A program made the position numbers and the translations under genes. This document shows positions 33,885 through 42,126 of a DNA stretch of 64,000 nucleotides, in pieces. This DNA comes from Trichormus sp. NMC-1 (GTDB lineage Bacteria > Cyanobacteriota > Cyanobacteriia > Cyanobacteriales > Nostocaceae): the NCBI RefSeq assembly GCF_001858025.1, contig NZ_LZQD01000006.1, positions 8,232 through 72,231 on the forward strand. The letters are read 5' to 3'. The notes below the pieces were generated by a model. The model saw only the letters and a program-made list of their open reading frames with translations, had not been told where the DNA came from and made no database searches. Within the stretch, counting starts at the first letter, position 1; each line of letters begins with the position of its first letter.

Positions 33885-35066
33885 ATGAGAATAGTTGGTT
33901 TAGATGTCTCTAAGTCATCGGTTTCGTGCTGCTTACTTGAAAGCAAACCGAGTGATGTTAGGGAATTTTACTATGATTACAAATTCCATCATTTCCAGAG
34001 CAACCAAAAAGGAATATCAGGGCTATTGGCTTTAAAACCAGACGTAGCCATCCTTGAACCCACCGGGGTCAATTACTCTAAATTTTGGACTCAACTCTTA
34101 ACCCGCGCCGGAGTGGAAATTAGACTAATCGGACACAAGGAACTGAGAAGGTATCGTGAGAACCACCTGCAACTACCCGACAAGGACGACGACGCGGACG
34201 CGCTGGCTATAGCCTGTTACTACTTTGATTACTGTAGCGATCGTTCTCGATTTGTTCGAGTTTTAGATCCGGTGGTTTCCAGAATTCGGGAATTAATTCT
34301 GCGGTTAAATCACTTAAATAAAGTACAGTCACCAATCATCAGCCGTGCCAGACAAGATTTAGCTTGGCAGTTTCCAGAGGTCGCGCTGGTGGTTTCAAAG
34401 CGTGGCGTTTCTGGAAAAGTTCCGTTACTTTGGGGGTGGCTATCTGGGGAAAGGAAGAGTAAAAAGTATGATCGTCTTTACTCCCAGACGGCCGGACTGG
34501 GATTAACTGACTCGGTGAAATTCCACGCGCAGCGCATTTGTAGCTTACAGCGTGAGGAGCAGTTGATTGAAGTTGAATTAACTGTGTTACTTAAAGATGA
34601 AAGATTTGCAAAATACATACAAGTGTTTGATGAGTTTAATTTTGGCGATCGCTTGCAAGCCACAATTATTTCTCAGATATTCCCACTGCAAAACTTTTTT
34701 GGTGATGATGGTAATCCGGTAGTGAAAATTCGTAAGGGTAGAATTTCTGGAAAACCTACCAAGCGTTACCTAAGCTTGAGGAAATTTCAAAAGTCGCTGG
34801 GCTATGCTCCTACTCAGGAATCCAGCGGCGATATTTCCAAAAATAAGGTGTCCGGTGGTAGCACTATCTGTAGAAAGGCGATATGGCAATGGGTATTTTC
34901 TGGAGTTGAGCCAAAGCGCCGCCGCACTAATTTACTAGTGAAAGAGTTGGGGGAATTCCTAGACCAGGAGAAGGTAGCCGGCAAACCAGTATCGCTGGTG
35001 AGAAGTCGAACAGCTGTAAAAGCTGTTAAATTGCTTTTCAAAAAATTAGTAAATCTTTTAGACTGA
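33885..35066 (+). CDS. IS110-type (DEDD) transposase
   Basis: A 393-residue recombinase. The DEDD N-terminal domain has GLDVSKSSV (first Asp), LEPTGVNY (Glu) and DKDDDADALAIACYY (two Asp). The C-terminal transposase_20-like part has GRISGKPTKRYLSLRKFQK and SGGSTICRKAIWQWVF, which holds the serine expected to act as nucleophile. I take the ATG at 33885 because GLDVSK normally begins near residue 5. It may be an independent insertion at the edge of the accessory block. Only 28 bp separate its stop from the ferredoxin start. Confidence 0.85.
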   Translation: MRIVGLDVSKSSVSCCLLESKPSDVREFYYDYKFHHFQSNQKGISGLLALKPDVAILEPTGVNYSKFWTQLLTRAGVEIRLIGHKELRRYRENHLQLPDKDDDADALAIACYYFDYCSDRSRFVRVLDPVVSRIRELILRLNHLNKVQSPIISRARQDLAWQFPEVALVVSKRGVSGKVPLLWGWLSGERKSKKYDRLYSQTAGLGLTDSVKFHAQRICSLQREEQLIEVELTVLLKDERFAKYIQVFDEFNFGDRLQATIISQIFPLQNFFGDDGNPVVKIRKGRISGKPTKRYLSLRKFQKSLGYAPTQESSGDISKNKVSGGSTICRKAIWQWVFSGVEPKRRRTNLLVKELGEFLDQEKVAGKPVSLVRSRTAVKAVKLLFKKLVNLLD

Positions 35067-35094
35067 ATCTAAAATCCCATATTCTCACCCAAAA

Positions 35095-35469
35095 ATGAAG
35101 ATGGTTCAGACCCACACAATCAGAGTACACGATCGCGCTACCGGCACATCATACACTCTGCAAGTCCCAGAAGACCGCTATATTCTGCACACAGCCGAAC
35201 ACAATGGCGTAGAATTACCCTTCTCTTGTCGCAACGGGGCTTGCACTACTTGCGCTGTCAGAGTCATCTCTGGAGACATTTACCAACCAGAAGCCATTGG
35301 ATTATCCCCCGACTTACGCCGCAAAGGTTACGCTTTGCTATGTGTCAGTTATGCCCGTTCTGACTTGGAAGTAGAAACACAAGACGAAGATGAAGTGTAT
35401 GAACTCCAGTTTGGGCGCTTTTTTGGCAAAGGCAAAATTAAAGCGGGTTTACCCTTAGATGAAGACTAG
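35095..35469 (+). CDS. 2Fe-2S plant-type ferredoxin with C-terminal extension
   Basis: Electron carrier with the [2Fe-2S] motif Cys45-x4-Cys50-x2-Cys53 ... Cys83 (PFSCRNGACTTCAV and LLC). At 124 residues it is longer than PetF (about 99) because of a C-terminal tail, FGRFFGKGKIKAGLPLDED. That tail recalls the FdC2/Fed2 class of ferredoxins, which do not replace PetF in photosynthetic electron flow. An alternative start is the Met at residue 3. With the transposase ending 28 bp upstream, its normal promoter may have been displaced. Confidence 0.9.
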   Translation: MKMVQTHTIRVHDRATGTSYTLQVPEDRYILHTAEHNGVELPFSCRNGACTTCAVRVISGDIYQPEAIGLSPDLRRKGYALLCVSYARSDLEVETQDEDEVYELQFGRFFGKGKIKAGLPLDED

Positions 35470-35478
35470 AGGCAAAAA

Positions 35479-36072
35479 ATGAAGATTGTGGCAGGGTGCA
35501 GATACTTACTGAGTAAAATGGCGGCTTTAAAGAGGCGTTTTAGCATCTTGGCGCAAAAAATAGCAATATTATCTTGCTTGTTGTTGTTGGTAAGTTGTCA
35601 AGGTAAAAACCCGCCTACTAACATTCCGGCTGAAGTGAAAGTAGCGCGGGTTGTCAGTGGACAAACCTTGGAAGTACTAGGTATGACAGAACAACCGAAT
35701 TTAATTTCTCCACTGCGGTTAATTGGTTTAGAAGCGCCAGATTTACGTCAGCGTCCTTGGGGAGAAGACGCTAAAGAACTTTTAGATAGTTTGATTGGTG
35801 GTGCAGAGAAACCAGTGAAGCTGGAGTTGGACTTAGAAGCCAAAGATAAATTTGGGCGAACTTTAGCCTATGTGTGGAAAGATCAGCTGTTGTTAAATGA
35901 AGAAGTACTCAAACAAGGGTATGCTTTATTTGTAGCGCGATCGCCCAATCACAAATACGACGAGCGCTTAGAACGCGCCCAACAATGGGCTAGACTCATG
36001 GGAAAAGGAATCTGGAACCCTGATAAACCCATGCGTCTGACTCCTGGTGAATTTCGCCGTCTTTATCGTTAA
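35479..36072 (+). CDS. thermonuclease-family lipoprotein
   Basis: Staphylococcal nuclease (SNc)-like domain with LRLIGLEAPDLRQRPWGEDA, KDKFGRTLAYVW and LNEEVLKQGYALF. The N-terminus has a basic stretch, a hydrophobic segment (IAILSCLLLLVSC) and a lipobox at LVSC, so it is probably an exported lipoprotein. The start may be the internal Met at residue 14. The catalytic Arg/Glu set is only partly recognisable. It starts 9 bp after the ferredoxin stop and is likely cotranscribed. Confidence 0.85.
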   Translation: MKIVAGCRYLLSKMAALKRRFSILAQKIAILSCLLLLVSCQGKNPPTNIPAEVKVARVVSGQTLEVLGMTEQPNLISPLRLIGLEAPDLRQRPWGEDAKELLDSLIGGAEKPVKLELDLEAKDKFGRTLAYVWKDQLLLNEEVLKQGYALFVARSPNHKYDERLERAQQWARLMGKGIWNPDKPMRLTPGEFRRLYR

Positions 36073-36099
36073 ACAGCGAACAGGGATGGGGTGACGCGG

Positions 36100-36236
36100 A
36101 GAGGAGGAGACGCGGGGACGCGGAGACGCGGGGACGCGGAGAAAATGAAGAATAACTTAATTACCTATTTCCAATGACCAATGACTAATGACCAATGACT
36201 AATGACCAATGACTAATAACCAATGACTAATAACCA
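36100..36236. repeat. GACGCGGAGACGCGG-type and TGACTAA/TGACCAA tandem repeats
   Basis: A GC-rich repeat of about 8-16 bp (GGGGACGCGGAGACGC) at 36100-36141 is followed by alternating TGACCAA/TGACTAA heptamers at about 36170-36240. The latter overlap the ATG of the inositol monophosphatase gene. Confidence 0.8.
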
Positions 36237-37046
36237 ATGACTAACTTACAAATTTTTCTAGATATTGCTACTGAAGCGGCATTAGCGGCTGGTGTAATTT
36301 TACAAGATTATTTAGGTAAAGTAGAAGATGCAACTACTGAAAAAGGACGACCTGGTGATTTAGTTACCGCAGCTGATAAAGCTTCTGAAAAGGTGATTTT
36401 AGAAATTTTGCACCGCCATTTTCCCCAACATTCTATTCTCGCGGAAGAATCAGGGAAACTCGGCAACCAAGAGAGTGAATACCTGTGGGCAATTGATCCT
36501 TTAGATGGTACAACCAACTACGCCCATCAATATCCATGTTTCGCAGTTTCCATTGGCTTGTTTATTAATGGTGTATCACAAGTAGGTGTAATTTATGACC
36601 CTTTCCATCAAGAACTATTCCGAGCGGCCGCCAGCTTAGGAGCAACGCGCAACCGCCGCCCGATCAAGGTTTCTCAAACTAATGAATTGAGCAAAAGCTT
36701 GTTGACTACGGGATTTGCTTATGACCGTCGAGAAACTGCAGACAATAACTACGCAGAATTCTGTCATCTTACCCATCTTACCCAAGGCGTGAGACGTGGC
36801 GGTTCAGCATCTCTAGATTTGGCTTATGTTGCCTGTGGCCGTGTTGATGGTTATTGGGAAAGAGGAATTGCACCTTGGGATATTGCTGCTGGTATAATTT
36901 TATTGCAAGAAGCTGGGGGCAAAATCACTGCCTACGATAACAGTCCTTTCCAAATCGATTCTGGTAAAATACTGGCAACCAATGGTTATATTCATAACAC
37001 TTTGAGCCAGGAATTAGTAAAAGTTACCCCTCTTTCAGCTTGGTGA
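36237..37046 (+). CDS. inositol monophosphatase family protein
   Basis: Li-sensitive Mg-dependent phosphatase, 269 residues. Metal and substrate motifs: ILAEESG, LWAIDPLDGTTNYAHQYP, SASLDLAYVACGRVDGYWE and APWDIAAGIILLQEAGG. It could act on inositol-1-phosphate, fructose bisphosphate or histidinol phosphate; the gene two steps downstream, hisZ, makes the last possibility worth noting. The start codon arises within a TGACTAA repeat tract. Confidence 0.92.
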   Translation: MTNLQIFLDIATEAALAAGVILQDYLGKVEDATTEKGRPGDLVTAADKASEKVILEILHRHFPQHSILAEESGKLGNQESEYLWAIDPLDGTTNYAHQYPCFAVSIGLFINGVSQVGVIYDPFHQELFRAAASLGATRNRRPIKVSQTNELSKSLLTTGFAYDRRETADNNYAEFCHLTHLTQGVRRGGSASLDLAYVACGRVDGYWERGIAPWDIAAGIILLQEAGGKITAYDNSPFQIDSGKILATNGYIHNTLSQELVKVTPLSAW

Positions 37047-37143
37047 TCAAAGACAATGATCGAGAACTGATAGCTAAAGATTATAGGTAGGGTAAACTAA
37101 TTGAAATTGCTGTTTGGGTGCAACACGCAACACTACTATTATT

Positions 37144-38076
37144 ATGGCTTTAAAATTAGATTGTGGACTATTCAAATATGATTTCATAGATCATCATGCA
37201 GTTTTGTGTGTTCCAATTGATGCAGATGCAAAAGAAGTTCGCAAACGCTATCTCAAAATTGCTCGGCGCTTGCACCCAGATAGTTCTACTGTGGTCGGTG
37301 AAACAGAAAAATATATAGCCAATGAATTGTTATCTAAGCTGGTTAATCCAGCATACGAAAAACTATCTGTAGAACGCAATCGGGCAGAATATACCTTAGT
37401 ATTATCGCAAATAGGCAAGCGTCTGGCACAAGGATCAGCATCAGTAGATCTCACCACCGATTTAGCCAAAGAATTTGCGATCGCACACGATATAGACCTA
37501 TTGTACAAAAATCAGATCACTAAAATTGCCACAACCCAATTTGATGAATTGCCGCAAGCAACCCAAATAATTGGTCAAATTAGTGAATTAAATTTAGTCT
37601 ACCTGATGCGAAAATCAGGGACGTTAATCATCAAGCCTCAATTACCTAACGCCAGTCCCCCCAGGACAAATCTAGCGCCACCACCACCGCCACCACCGCC
37701 CAAAGAAGACACAGCTGTAGAACAGTACGTCCGTCGCGCTCAAACGTTACTTCAGAAAAACCAATTTGTCCTAGCCAAAGTAGAATTGCAAGATGCCTTG
37801 AGGCTAGAGCCGAGAAATAGTCGTTGCCATAGCTTGATCGCAATGGCATATTTAGGGGAAAATCAGCTGCGAATGGCAAAGATTCACTTTGACAATGCAC
37901 TGAAATTAAATCCTCAAGACAAATTGGCTTTGGAATGGAAACCCAAAGTAGACAAGGCTTTAGGCATTAAACCCAGTGCTACTCAGGTGAATTCATCTCC
38001 TAATAGTGGAGATAAGCAACCAGATAAGTCTGGAAGTGGCGGTTTGTTTGGTGGTTTGTTTGGTGGAAAAAAATAA
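37144..38076 (+). CDS. J-domain protein with TPR repeats
   Basis: 310 residues. The N-terminal J-domain has the HPD triad (RRLHPDSSTV), preceded by KEVRKRYLKIA. A Pro-rich linker (PPPPPPPPK) leads to two TPR units (LLQKNQFVLAKVELQDALRL and YLGENQLRMAKIHFDNALKL) and a Gly-rich tail (GGLFGGLFGGKK). I use the ATG at 37144 because the preceding codons lack homology-like content. It probably recruits DnaK. Its stop overlaps the hisZ ATG (TAATG), so the two are translationally coupled. Confidence 0.88.
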   Translation: MALKLDCGLFKYDFIDHHAVLCVPIDADAKEVRKRYLKIARRLHPDSSTVVGETEKYIANELLSKLVNPAYEKLSVERNRAEYTLVLSQIGKRLAQGSASVDLTTDLAKEFAIAHDIDLLYKNQITKIATTQFDELPQATQIIGQISELNLVYLMRKSGTLIIKPQLPNASPPRTNLAPPPPPPPPKEDTAVEQYVRRAQTLLQKNQFVLAKVELQDALRLEPRNSRCHSLIAMAYLGENQLRMAKIHFDNALKLNPQDKLALEWKPKVDKALGIKPSATQVNSSPNSGDKQPDKSGSGGLFGGLFGGKK

Positions 38077-39287
38077 TGGTGTATCAACCAGCAGCGGGAG
38101 CTAGGGATTTACTTCCCTTAGATGTGGCTCAAAAACGCTGGATTGAAGATAGGTTACAACAAGTATTTCATCGTTGGGGATATCACAGGATTATCACCTC
38201 AACTTTGGAACGCATGGATACTTTGATGGCGGGTGAAGCAATTCAGCGCCAGATGGTAATTGAACTGCAAAATGGGCAAAATGAAGAATTGGGCTTACGT
38301 CCAGAACTCACAGCTTCTATTGCCCGTACAGTTGTTACTCGCATGGCAGAAGCAACTTATCCCCAACGGCTGTATTACAATGCCAACGTATTTCGCCGCA
38401 ACTGGGAAAAACGGCATAATCGTCAGCAAGAGTATTATCAAGCTGGGGTGGAATTGCTAGGATCTGGTGGGTTGCTGGCAAATGCCGAAGTGCTATTGTT
38501 GGTAGCTAATTGTTTAGCCGCTTTAGATTTGCAGGGCTGGCATTTAATCTTAGGTGAAGCAGGAATTACTCGCTCCCTACTCAATGCTTTTCCTGCCAAT
38601 TTGCAAAGTAAGGTGCGGAGTGCGATCGCTCATCTTGATCGCATTACCATAGATACTCTACCTCTAAGTGACGAACTCCGCGAACGTGCCAGAATCATGC
38701 TGGATTTGCGCGGTAATAGTGCAGATGTCTTGGCAAAAGTCAGCAGCTTAGATCTAGACTCCGAGCAGCAAGAGGCGGTAAATAATCTCAAATCTCTAGT
38801 AGATTTACTAGAATCAGACCGCAAATTTCCCTTAATTCTCGACCTGAGTTTGATTCAAACTATTGATTATTACACAGGTATTGTGTTTGAAGTAGTCAGT
38901 GATACAGATGGTCAAGCCAAGGTTTTAGGGCGAGGTGGTCGTTATGATCAACTTTTGGGGCTATATCATCCCCAAGGGGAAAACATTCCCGGTATTGGTT
39001 TTGAATTGAGCATTGATGATTTATACCAAACTCTTGTATCAACTCAGCAATTACCCCAGAATATACCCGCAAGTAATTGGTTAGTAGTACCAGAAAGCAA
39101 AACGGCTGAAGCTGCGGCTTTTGCTTACGCCCAGAAGTTGCGAGATACTCCTGATTTAGTGCGAGTAGAAATTGACTTGGGGGGAAGAGATACAGAGGCT
39201 ATCCGTCAATATGCAAGCGATCGCTCTATCGCCCAAATCGCCTGGATTCAAGCGGATGGTACAACGACAATTGAAGCAGTAGGTTAA
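38076..39287 (+). CDS. hisZ: ATP phosphoribosyltransferase regulatory subunit
   Basis: Histidyl-tRNA-synthetase-like paralogue that activates the short form of HisG in histidine synthesis. Class II synthetase features remain: motif-2-like PQRLYYNANVFRRNWEKRHN, GIVFEVV and GRGGRYDQLLGLY, and ENIPGIGFEL. The tRNA-binding anticodon domain is replaced by a short C-terminal segment. 403 residues is usual. It overlaps the J-domain gene by 1 bp. hisG is not in the window. Confidence 0.92.
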   Translation: MVYQPAAGARDLLPLDVAQKRWIEDRLQQVFHRWGYHRIITSTLERMDTLMAGEAIQRQMVIELQNGQNEELGLRPELTASIARTVVTRMAEATYPQRLYYNANVFRRNWEKRHNRQQEYYQAGVELLGSGGLLANAEVLLLVANCLAALDLQGWHLILGEAGITRSLLNAFPANLQSKVRSAIAHLDRITIDTLPLSDELRERARIMLDLRGNSADVLAKVSSLDLDSEQQEAVNNLKSLVDLLESDRKFPLILDLSLIQTIDYYTGIVFEVVSDTDGQAKVLGRGGRYDQLLGLYHPQGENIPGIGFELSIDDLYQTLVSTQQLPQNIPASNWLVVPESKTAEAAAFAYAQKLRDTPDLVRVEIDLGGRDTEAIRQYASDRSIAQIAWIQADGTTTIEAVG

Positions 39288-39351
39288 CAAATAACATTAC
39301 AAATTGTTACGCTAAAAACTACTGATTCATTAAAGAGAGGGAATCGATAAA

Positions 39352-39579
39352 ATGCCACATACAATTGTGACTGATGTTTGTGAAGGCGTGGCTGACTGCG
39401 TAGTAGCTTGTCCTGTAGCTTGCATTCATGATGGCCCAGGTAAAAACGTCAAAGGCACCGATTGGTACTGGATTGACTTTGCTACCTGTATCGACTGTGG
39501 CATCTGTTTACAAGTTTGCCCTGTAGAAAATGCAATTCTGGCAGAAGAAAGACCTGAACTGCAAAAAATAGCAGATTAG
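39352..39579 (+). CDS. bacterial-type (7Fe/2x4Fe) ferredoxin
   Basis: A 75-residue soluble electron carrier. Cluster ligands are Cys10, Cys16, Cys20 and Cys24 in the first half, and CIDCGICLQVCP (Cys46, 49, 52, 56) in the second. This spacing fits FdxA-type 7Fe ferredoxins common in cyanobacteria. A strong ribosome-binding site (GAGAGGGA) lies upstream. Partners cannot be inferred from the neighbours. Confidence 0.92.
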   Translation: MPHTIVTDVCEGVADCVVACPVACIHDGPGKNVKGTDWYWIDFATCIDCGICLQVCPVENAILAEERPELQKIAD

Positions 39580-39591
39580 GTGACTGGGGAT

Positions 39592-39742
39592 AGGTGACAG
39601 GTGACAGGTGACAGGTGACAGGGAAAAATTAATTAACTCCTACCTATTCCCTATTCCCTATTCCCTATTCCCTATTCCCTATTCCCTATTCCCTATTCCC
39701 TATTCCCTATTCCCTATTCCCTATTCCCTATTCCCTATTCCT
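39592..39742. repeat. GACAGGT and CCCTATT heptamer arrays
   Basis: About four copies of GACAGGT (39592-39622) are followed by about 14 copies of CCCTATT (about 39643-39742). The second heptamer is the unit of the very long array at 54.3 kb. Confidence 0.88.
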
Positions 39743-39750
39743 AATAACTT

Positions 39751-40476
39751 ATGACAAATTATTTATTAGAAGTGGAAAATGTCTACGCTGGATATATCAA
39801 AGATGTAGATATATTGCAAGGTGTAAATTTTCGAGTATCACCCGGCGAATTAGTTACCGTTATTGGGCCTAATGGTGCTGGTAAATCCACTTTAGCAAAA
39901 ACCATATTTGGACTTTTAAAACCCCACCTAGGTACAATTACCTTCAAAGGGGAAAATATTGTGGGGTTAAAGTCAAATCAAATCGTCCAACGGGGGATGT
40001 GTTATATCCCACAGATAGCCAACGTTTTCCCTTCCTTGACGATTGAAGAAAATCTGGAAATGGGAGCCTTTGTGCGAAATATTTCCCTCAAACCGCTAAA
40101 AGACAAAATATTTACCATGTTTCCTAGATTAAGCGATCGCCGTCGTCAACGTGCAGGAACCTTATCCGGTGGGGAAAGACAGATGTTAGCGATGGGTAAA
40201 GCTTTGATGTTAGAACCTAGTTTACTGCTTTTAGATGAACCTTCAGCGGCTTTATCTCCCATTTTGGTAACGCAAGTATTTGAGCAAATTAAACAAATTA
40301 ACCAATCAGGTACAGCCATTGTCTTAGTAGAACAAAATGCCCGTAAAGCTTTAGAAATGGCTGATCGTGGTTGTGTATTAGAATCAGGACGAGATGCTAT
40401 TTCTGGAACTGGTAGAGAATTGTTAACTGATCCCAAAGTGGGAGAATTATATTTAGGTGCAGGGAAGAGGCATTAA
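39751..40476 (+). CDS. natE: ABC transporter ATP-binding protein, branched-chain/neutral amino acid type
   Basis: LivF/UrtE/NatE-class ATPase, 241 residues. Walker A GPNGAGKST, Q-loop PQIANVF, signature LSGGERQ, Walker B LLLLDEPSAALSP and H-loop-region LVEQNARKAL. Cyanobacterial NatE works with NatA, B, C and D in uptake of neutral amino acids. The gene stands alone here, as nat genes often do, which favours NatE over UrtE (normally in the urtABCDE operon). Paralogue identity is not certain. Confidence 0.85.
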   Translation: MTNYLLEVENVYAGYIKDVDILQGVNFRVSPGELVTVIGPNGAGKSTLAKTIFGLLKPHLGTITFKGENIVGLKSNQIVQRGMCYIPQIANVFPSLTIEENLEMGAFVRNISLKPLKDKIFTMFPRLSDRRRQRAGTLSGGERQMLAMGKALMLEPSLLLLDEPSAALSPILVTQVFEQIKQINQSGTAIVLVEQNARKALEMADRGCVLESGRDAISGTGRELLTDPKVGELYLGAGKRH

Positions 40477-40626
40477 TTAGGGCTTGCTTAATAAAGCTAA
40501 AACTTAGATATATCAAGAGTTAGAAGGTTAAAAAGGTGAATAAGGTGCAAGGAATAAGCCTTGAAACTACCAAAAATCTATCACTGGATCTGATTCAAGA
40601 CTATTCTTCTCTTCTTCTAATTCTTC

Positions 40627-40686
<60 letters not shown>

Positions 40687-40718
40687 TAGCCCTAACGGAA
40701 AGACTTTTTCAGCAAGCC

Positions 40719-41204
40719 CTAATTAACTTTTTCAGGCATTGCCGAAGAATGATGTTCGATAATTAACCATTTATTTCCAACTTTGCGGTAAACAAATGTA
40801 TAACGTGCTTGCACTTTATTGACTTGGCCATCTTGAGTTAAATTGAAGGTATAAATACCAGAATTAATTGCGATATTGCAATATATACGAATATTTTCTT
40901 CATCAATTTTTCCTACCGGCTTCAGTTTCAGAAATTTCTGAAAGTAATCTTTAATTTCAGCAGGTGTATTACGAACCTGATTAGATACAGTGGGTAACAA
41001 AACACCATCTTTAGCGTAATTTCTGGCAACTTTTTTAGGTGAGCCAGTTTGTAAAGAGTTATTCCATTGAACAAAAAGTAACTTAATATCCTTATTATTT
41101 ACTCGTGGACACTGTGAGGCTCTTTGAGCTTGAACGGGAAGAAGTGCAACCGGAGAGTTAATTGCCGCAAAAACGGATAAGATAACCAGCGCCTTTGGGA
41201 ACAT
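40719..41204 (-). CDS. exported SnoaL/NTF2-like protein
   Basis: A 161-residue protein with an N-terminal signal peptide (LVILSVFAAINSPVALLPVQAQ, given here by its hydrophobic core and AQ cut site), then an NTF2-like cone domain: LFVQWNNSLQTGSPKKVARNY, GVLLPT and a C-terminal RYTFVYRKVGNKWLIIEHH. This matches the SgcJ/DUF4440-type family that follows calcium/calmodulin kinase association domains. Probably periplasmic; ligand unknown. Confidence 0.75.
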   Translation of the reverse strand: MFPKALVILSVFAAINSPVALLPVQAQRASQCPRVNNKDIKLLFVQWNNSLQTGSPKKVARNYAKDGVLLPTVSNQVRNTPAEIKDYFQKFLKLKPVGKIDEENIRIYCNIAINSGIYTFNLTQDGQVNKVQARYTFVYRKVGNKWLIIEHHSSAMPEKVN

Positions 41205-41628
41205 AAGTTTAACTTGGGATAATCACTTGCATAGTTTATTGTACAATAGTAGCCCCCTCAGATTTAGTAATTAAAATAGCATATTTGTAGGTTGCATCAG
41301 ATGGCAAAATTTTGTTAATTGTGGGCAAATTAACCGGTCTGACGTGGTTGGTGAGCTTGCCGAACCACACCATAGAAAAGATAAAATCCACAATTTATAT
41401 TTGATGAACTTTTTTGATGAACTTTTTCAATGCGTAAGTCCTAGATTGTATCTTTGATAAGCAATTAACCGAACTTGATGTAATATAGTAATTTTTAACC
41501 GCAGATGTAGACACCAGTAGGATAGCTTCTCGAAGTTGGAAATTCTCAAATAGAAACCAAACGAGCAGTACACAACCTCTAAAAACATATCCTCTTAATC
41601 TGCGTTAATCTGCGGTTGAAAATCAAAA
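41205..41628. other. intergenic region with a dispersed repeat
   Basis: No gene is seen between the divergent SnoaL-like and JAMM genes. It holds copy A of a 110-bp dispersed repeat (41318-41437) and a short tract resembling AATCTGCGTTAATCTGCGG just before the JAMM start. Confidence 0.55.
41318..41437 (+). repeat. dispersed repeat family 1, copy A
   Basis: About 110 bp with an internal imperfect palindrome (GTGGTTGGTGAGCTTGCCG and its complement). A second copy lies inverted at 47260-47366. Copy A carries an extra 14-bp tandem (TTTTTTGATGAACT) missing from copy B. It ends in TGCGTAAGTCCTA, the same as the terminal repeat of the MITE at 49937-50030. Confidence 0.85.
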
Positions 41629-42096
41629 ATGAACCTCAAACTCCACCCAGAACATTTACAAATTATCAACAATCACGCCGAAAGCACCTATCCTGAAGAA
41701 TGCTGTGGGATAATGCTTGGCCATATGGCTGAAGATAGCAAAACTCTAATTACAGTCATACCCACAGAAAACGCCTGGAATCAAGAAGCGGTGAATTTTA
41801 CAGTAGAAGCCCAGAGTACCAAGAGAAGATATGCGATCGCACCCGCTTTCATGTTACAAATGCAAAGAGAAGCCAGAAACCGCAACTTGAGTATAATTGG
41901 TATCTATCATTCCCATCCCGATCACCCCGCTATTCCTTCAGAATGGGATAGACTGTATGCTTGGCCAGAATACTCATATATAATAGTTTCCGTTGAAAAT
42001 GGTAAAGCGGGCAAACTCCAAAGTTGGAGTCTGGACGAAAATCACCAATTTCAACTTGAGACAATCGAACATATAAACTTAACAATTTTAAGTTAA
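41629..42096 (+). CDS. JAMM/Mov34 (MPN+) metalloprotease
   Basis: A 155-residue zinc peptidase of the JAB1/MPN/Mov34 type. It has Glu24 (ECCGIMLG) and the motif HSHPDHPAIPSEWD (His94, His96, Ser104, Asp107). Bacterial members such as Mec cleave the C-terminus of ubiquitin-fold sulfur carriers in cysteine or cofactor synthesis. It precedes moeB by 30 bp, supporting a sulfur-transfer pair. No ubiquitin-like carrier gene (ThiS/MoaD/CysO) is adjacent. Confidence 0.9.
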   Translation: MNLKLHPEHLQIINNHAESTYPEECCGIMLGHMAEDSKTLITVIPTENAWNQEAVNFTVEAQSTKRRYAIAPAFMLQMQREARNRNLSIIGIYHSHPDHPAIPSEWDRLYAWPEYSYIIVSVENGKAGKLQSWSLDENHQFQLETIEHINLTILS

Positions 42097-42126
42097 CATT
42101 AATACTCCGCGCTGACTCATTTAACT

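Larger units (their letters stand above)
20262..35066. mobile_element. proposed integrated element of unknown type
   Basis: A continuous block of genes without housekeeping relatives lies between tRNA-Ser and the ferredoxin gene. It has a minus-strand run of nine packed unknown genes with collagen-like and coiled-coil proteins, a short tyrosine recombinase, a helix-turn-helix regulator with a divergent promoter, many very small rightward genes, and an IS110-type transposase at the right edge. The organisation is phage- or plasmid-like, but no terminase, portal, capsid, relaxase or clear replication protein was recognised. The borders are inferred from gene content, and attachment sites were not found. 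Confidence 0.5.

Noticed and set aside
20709-35096. 14-bp direct repeat TCTCACCCAAAAAT at 20709 and at 35083, possible attachment sites
   Set aside because: The left copy lies inside an apparently intact gene and the match is short and AT-rich; chance cannot be excluded.
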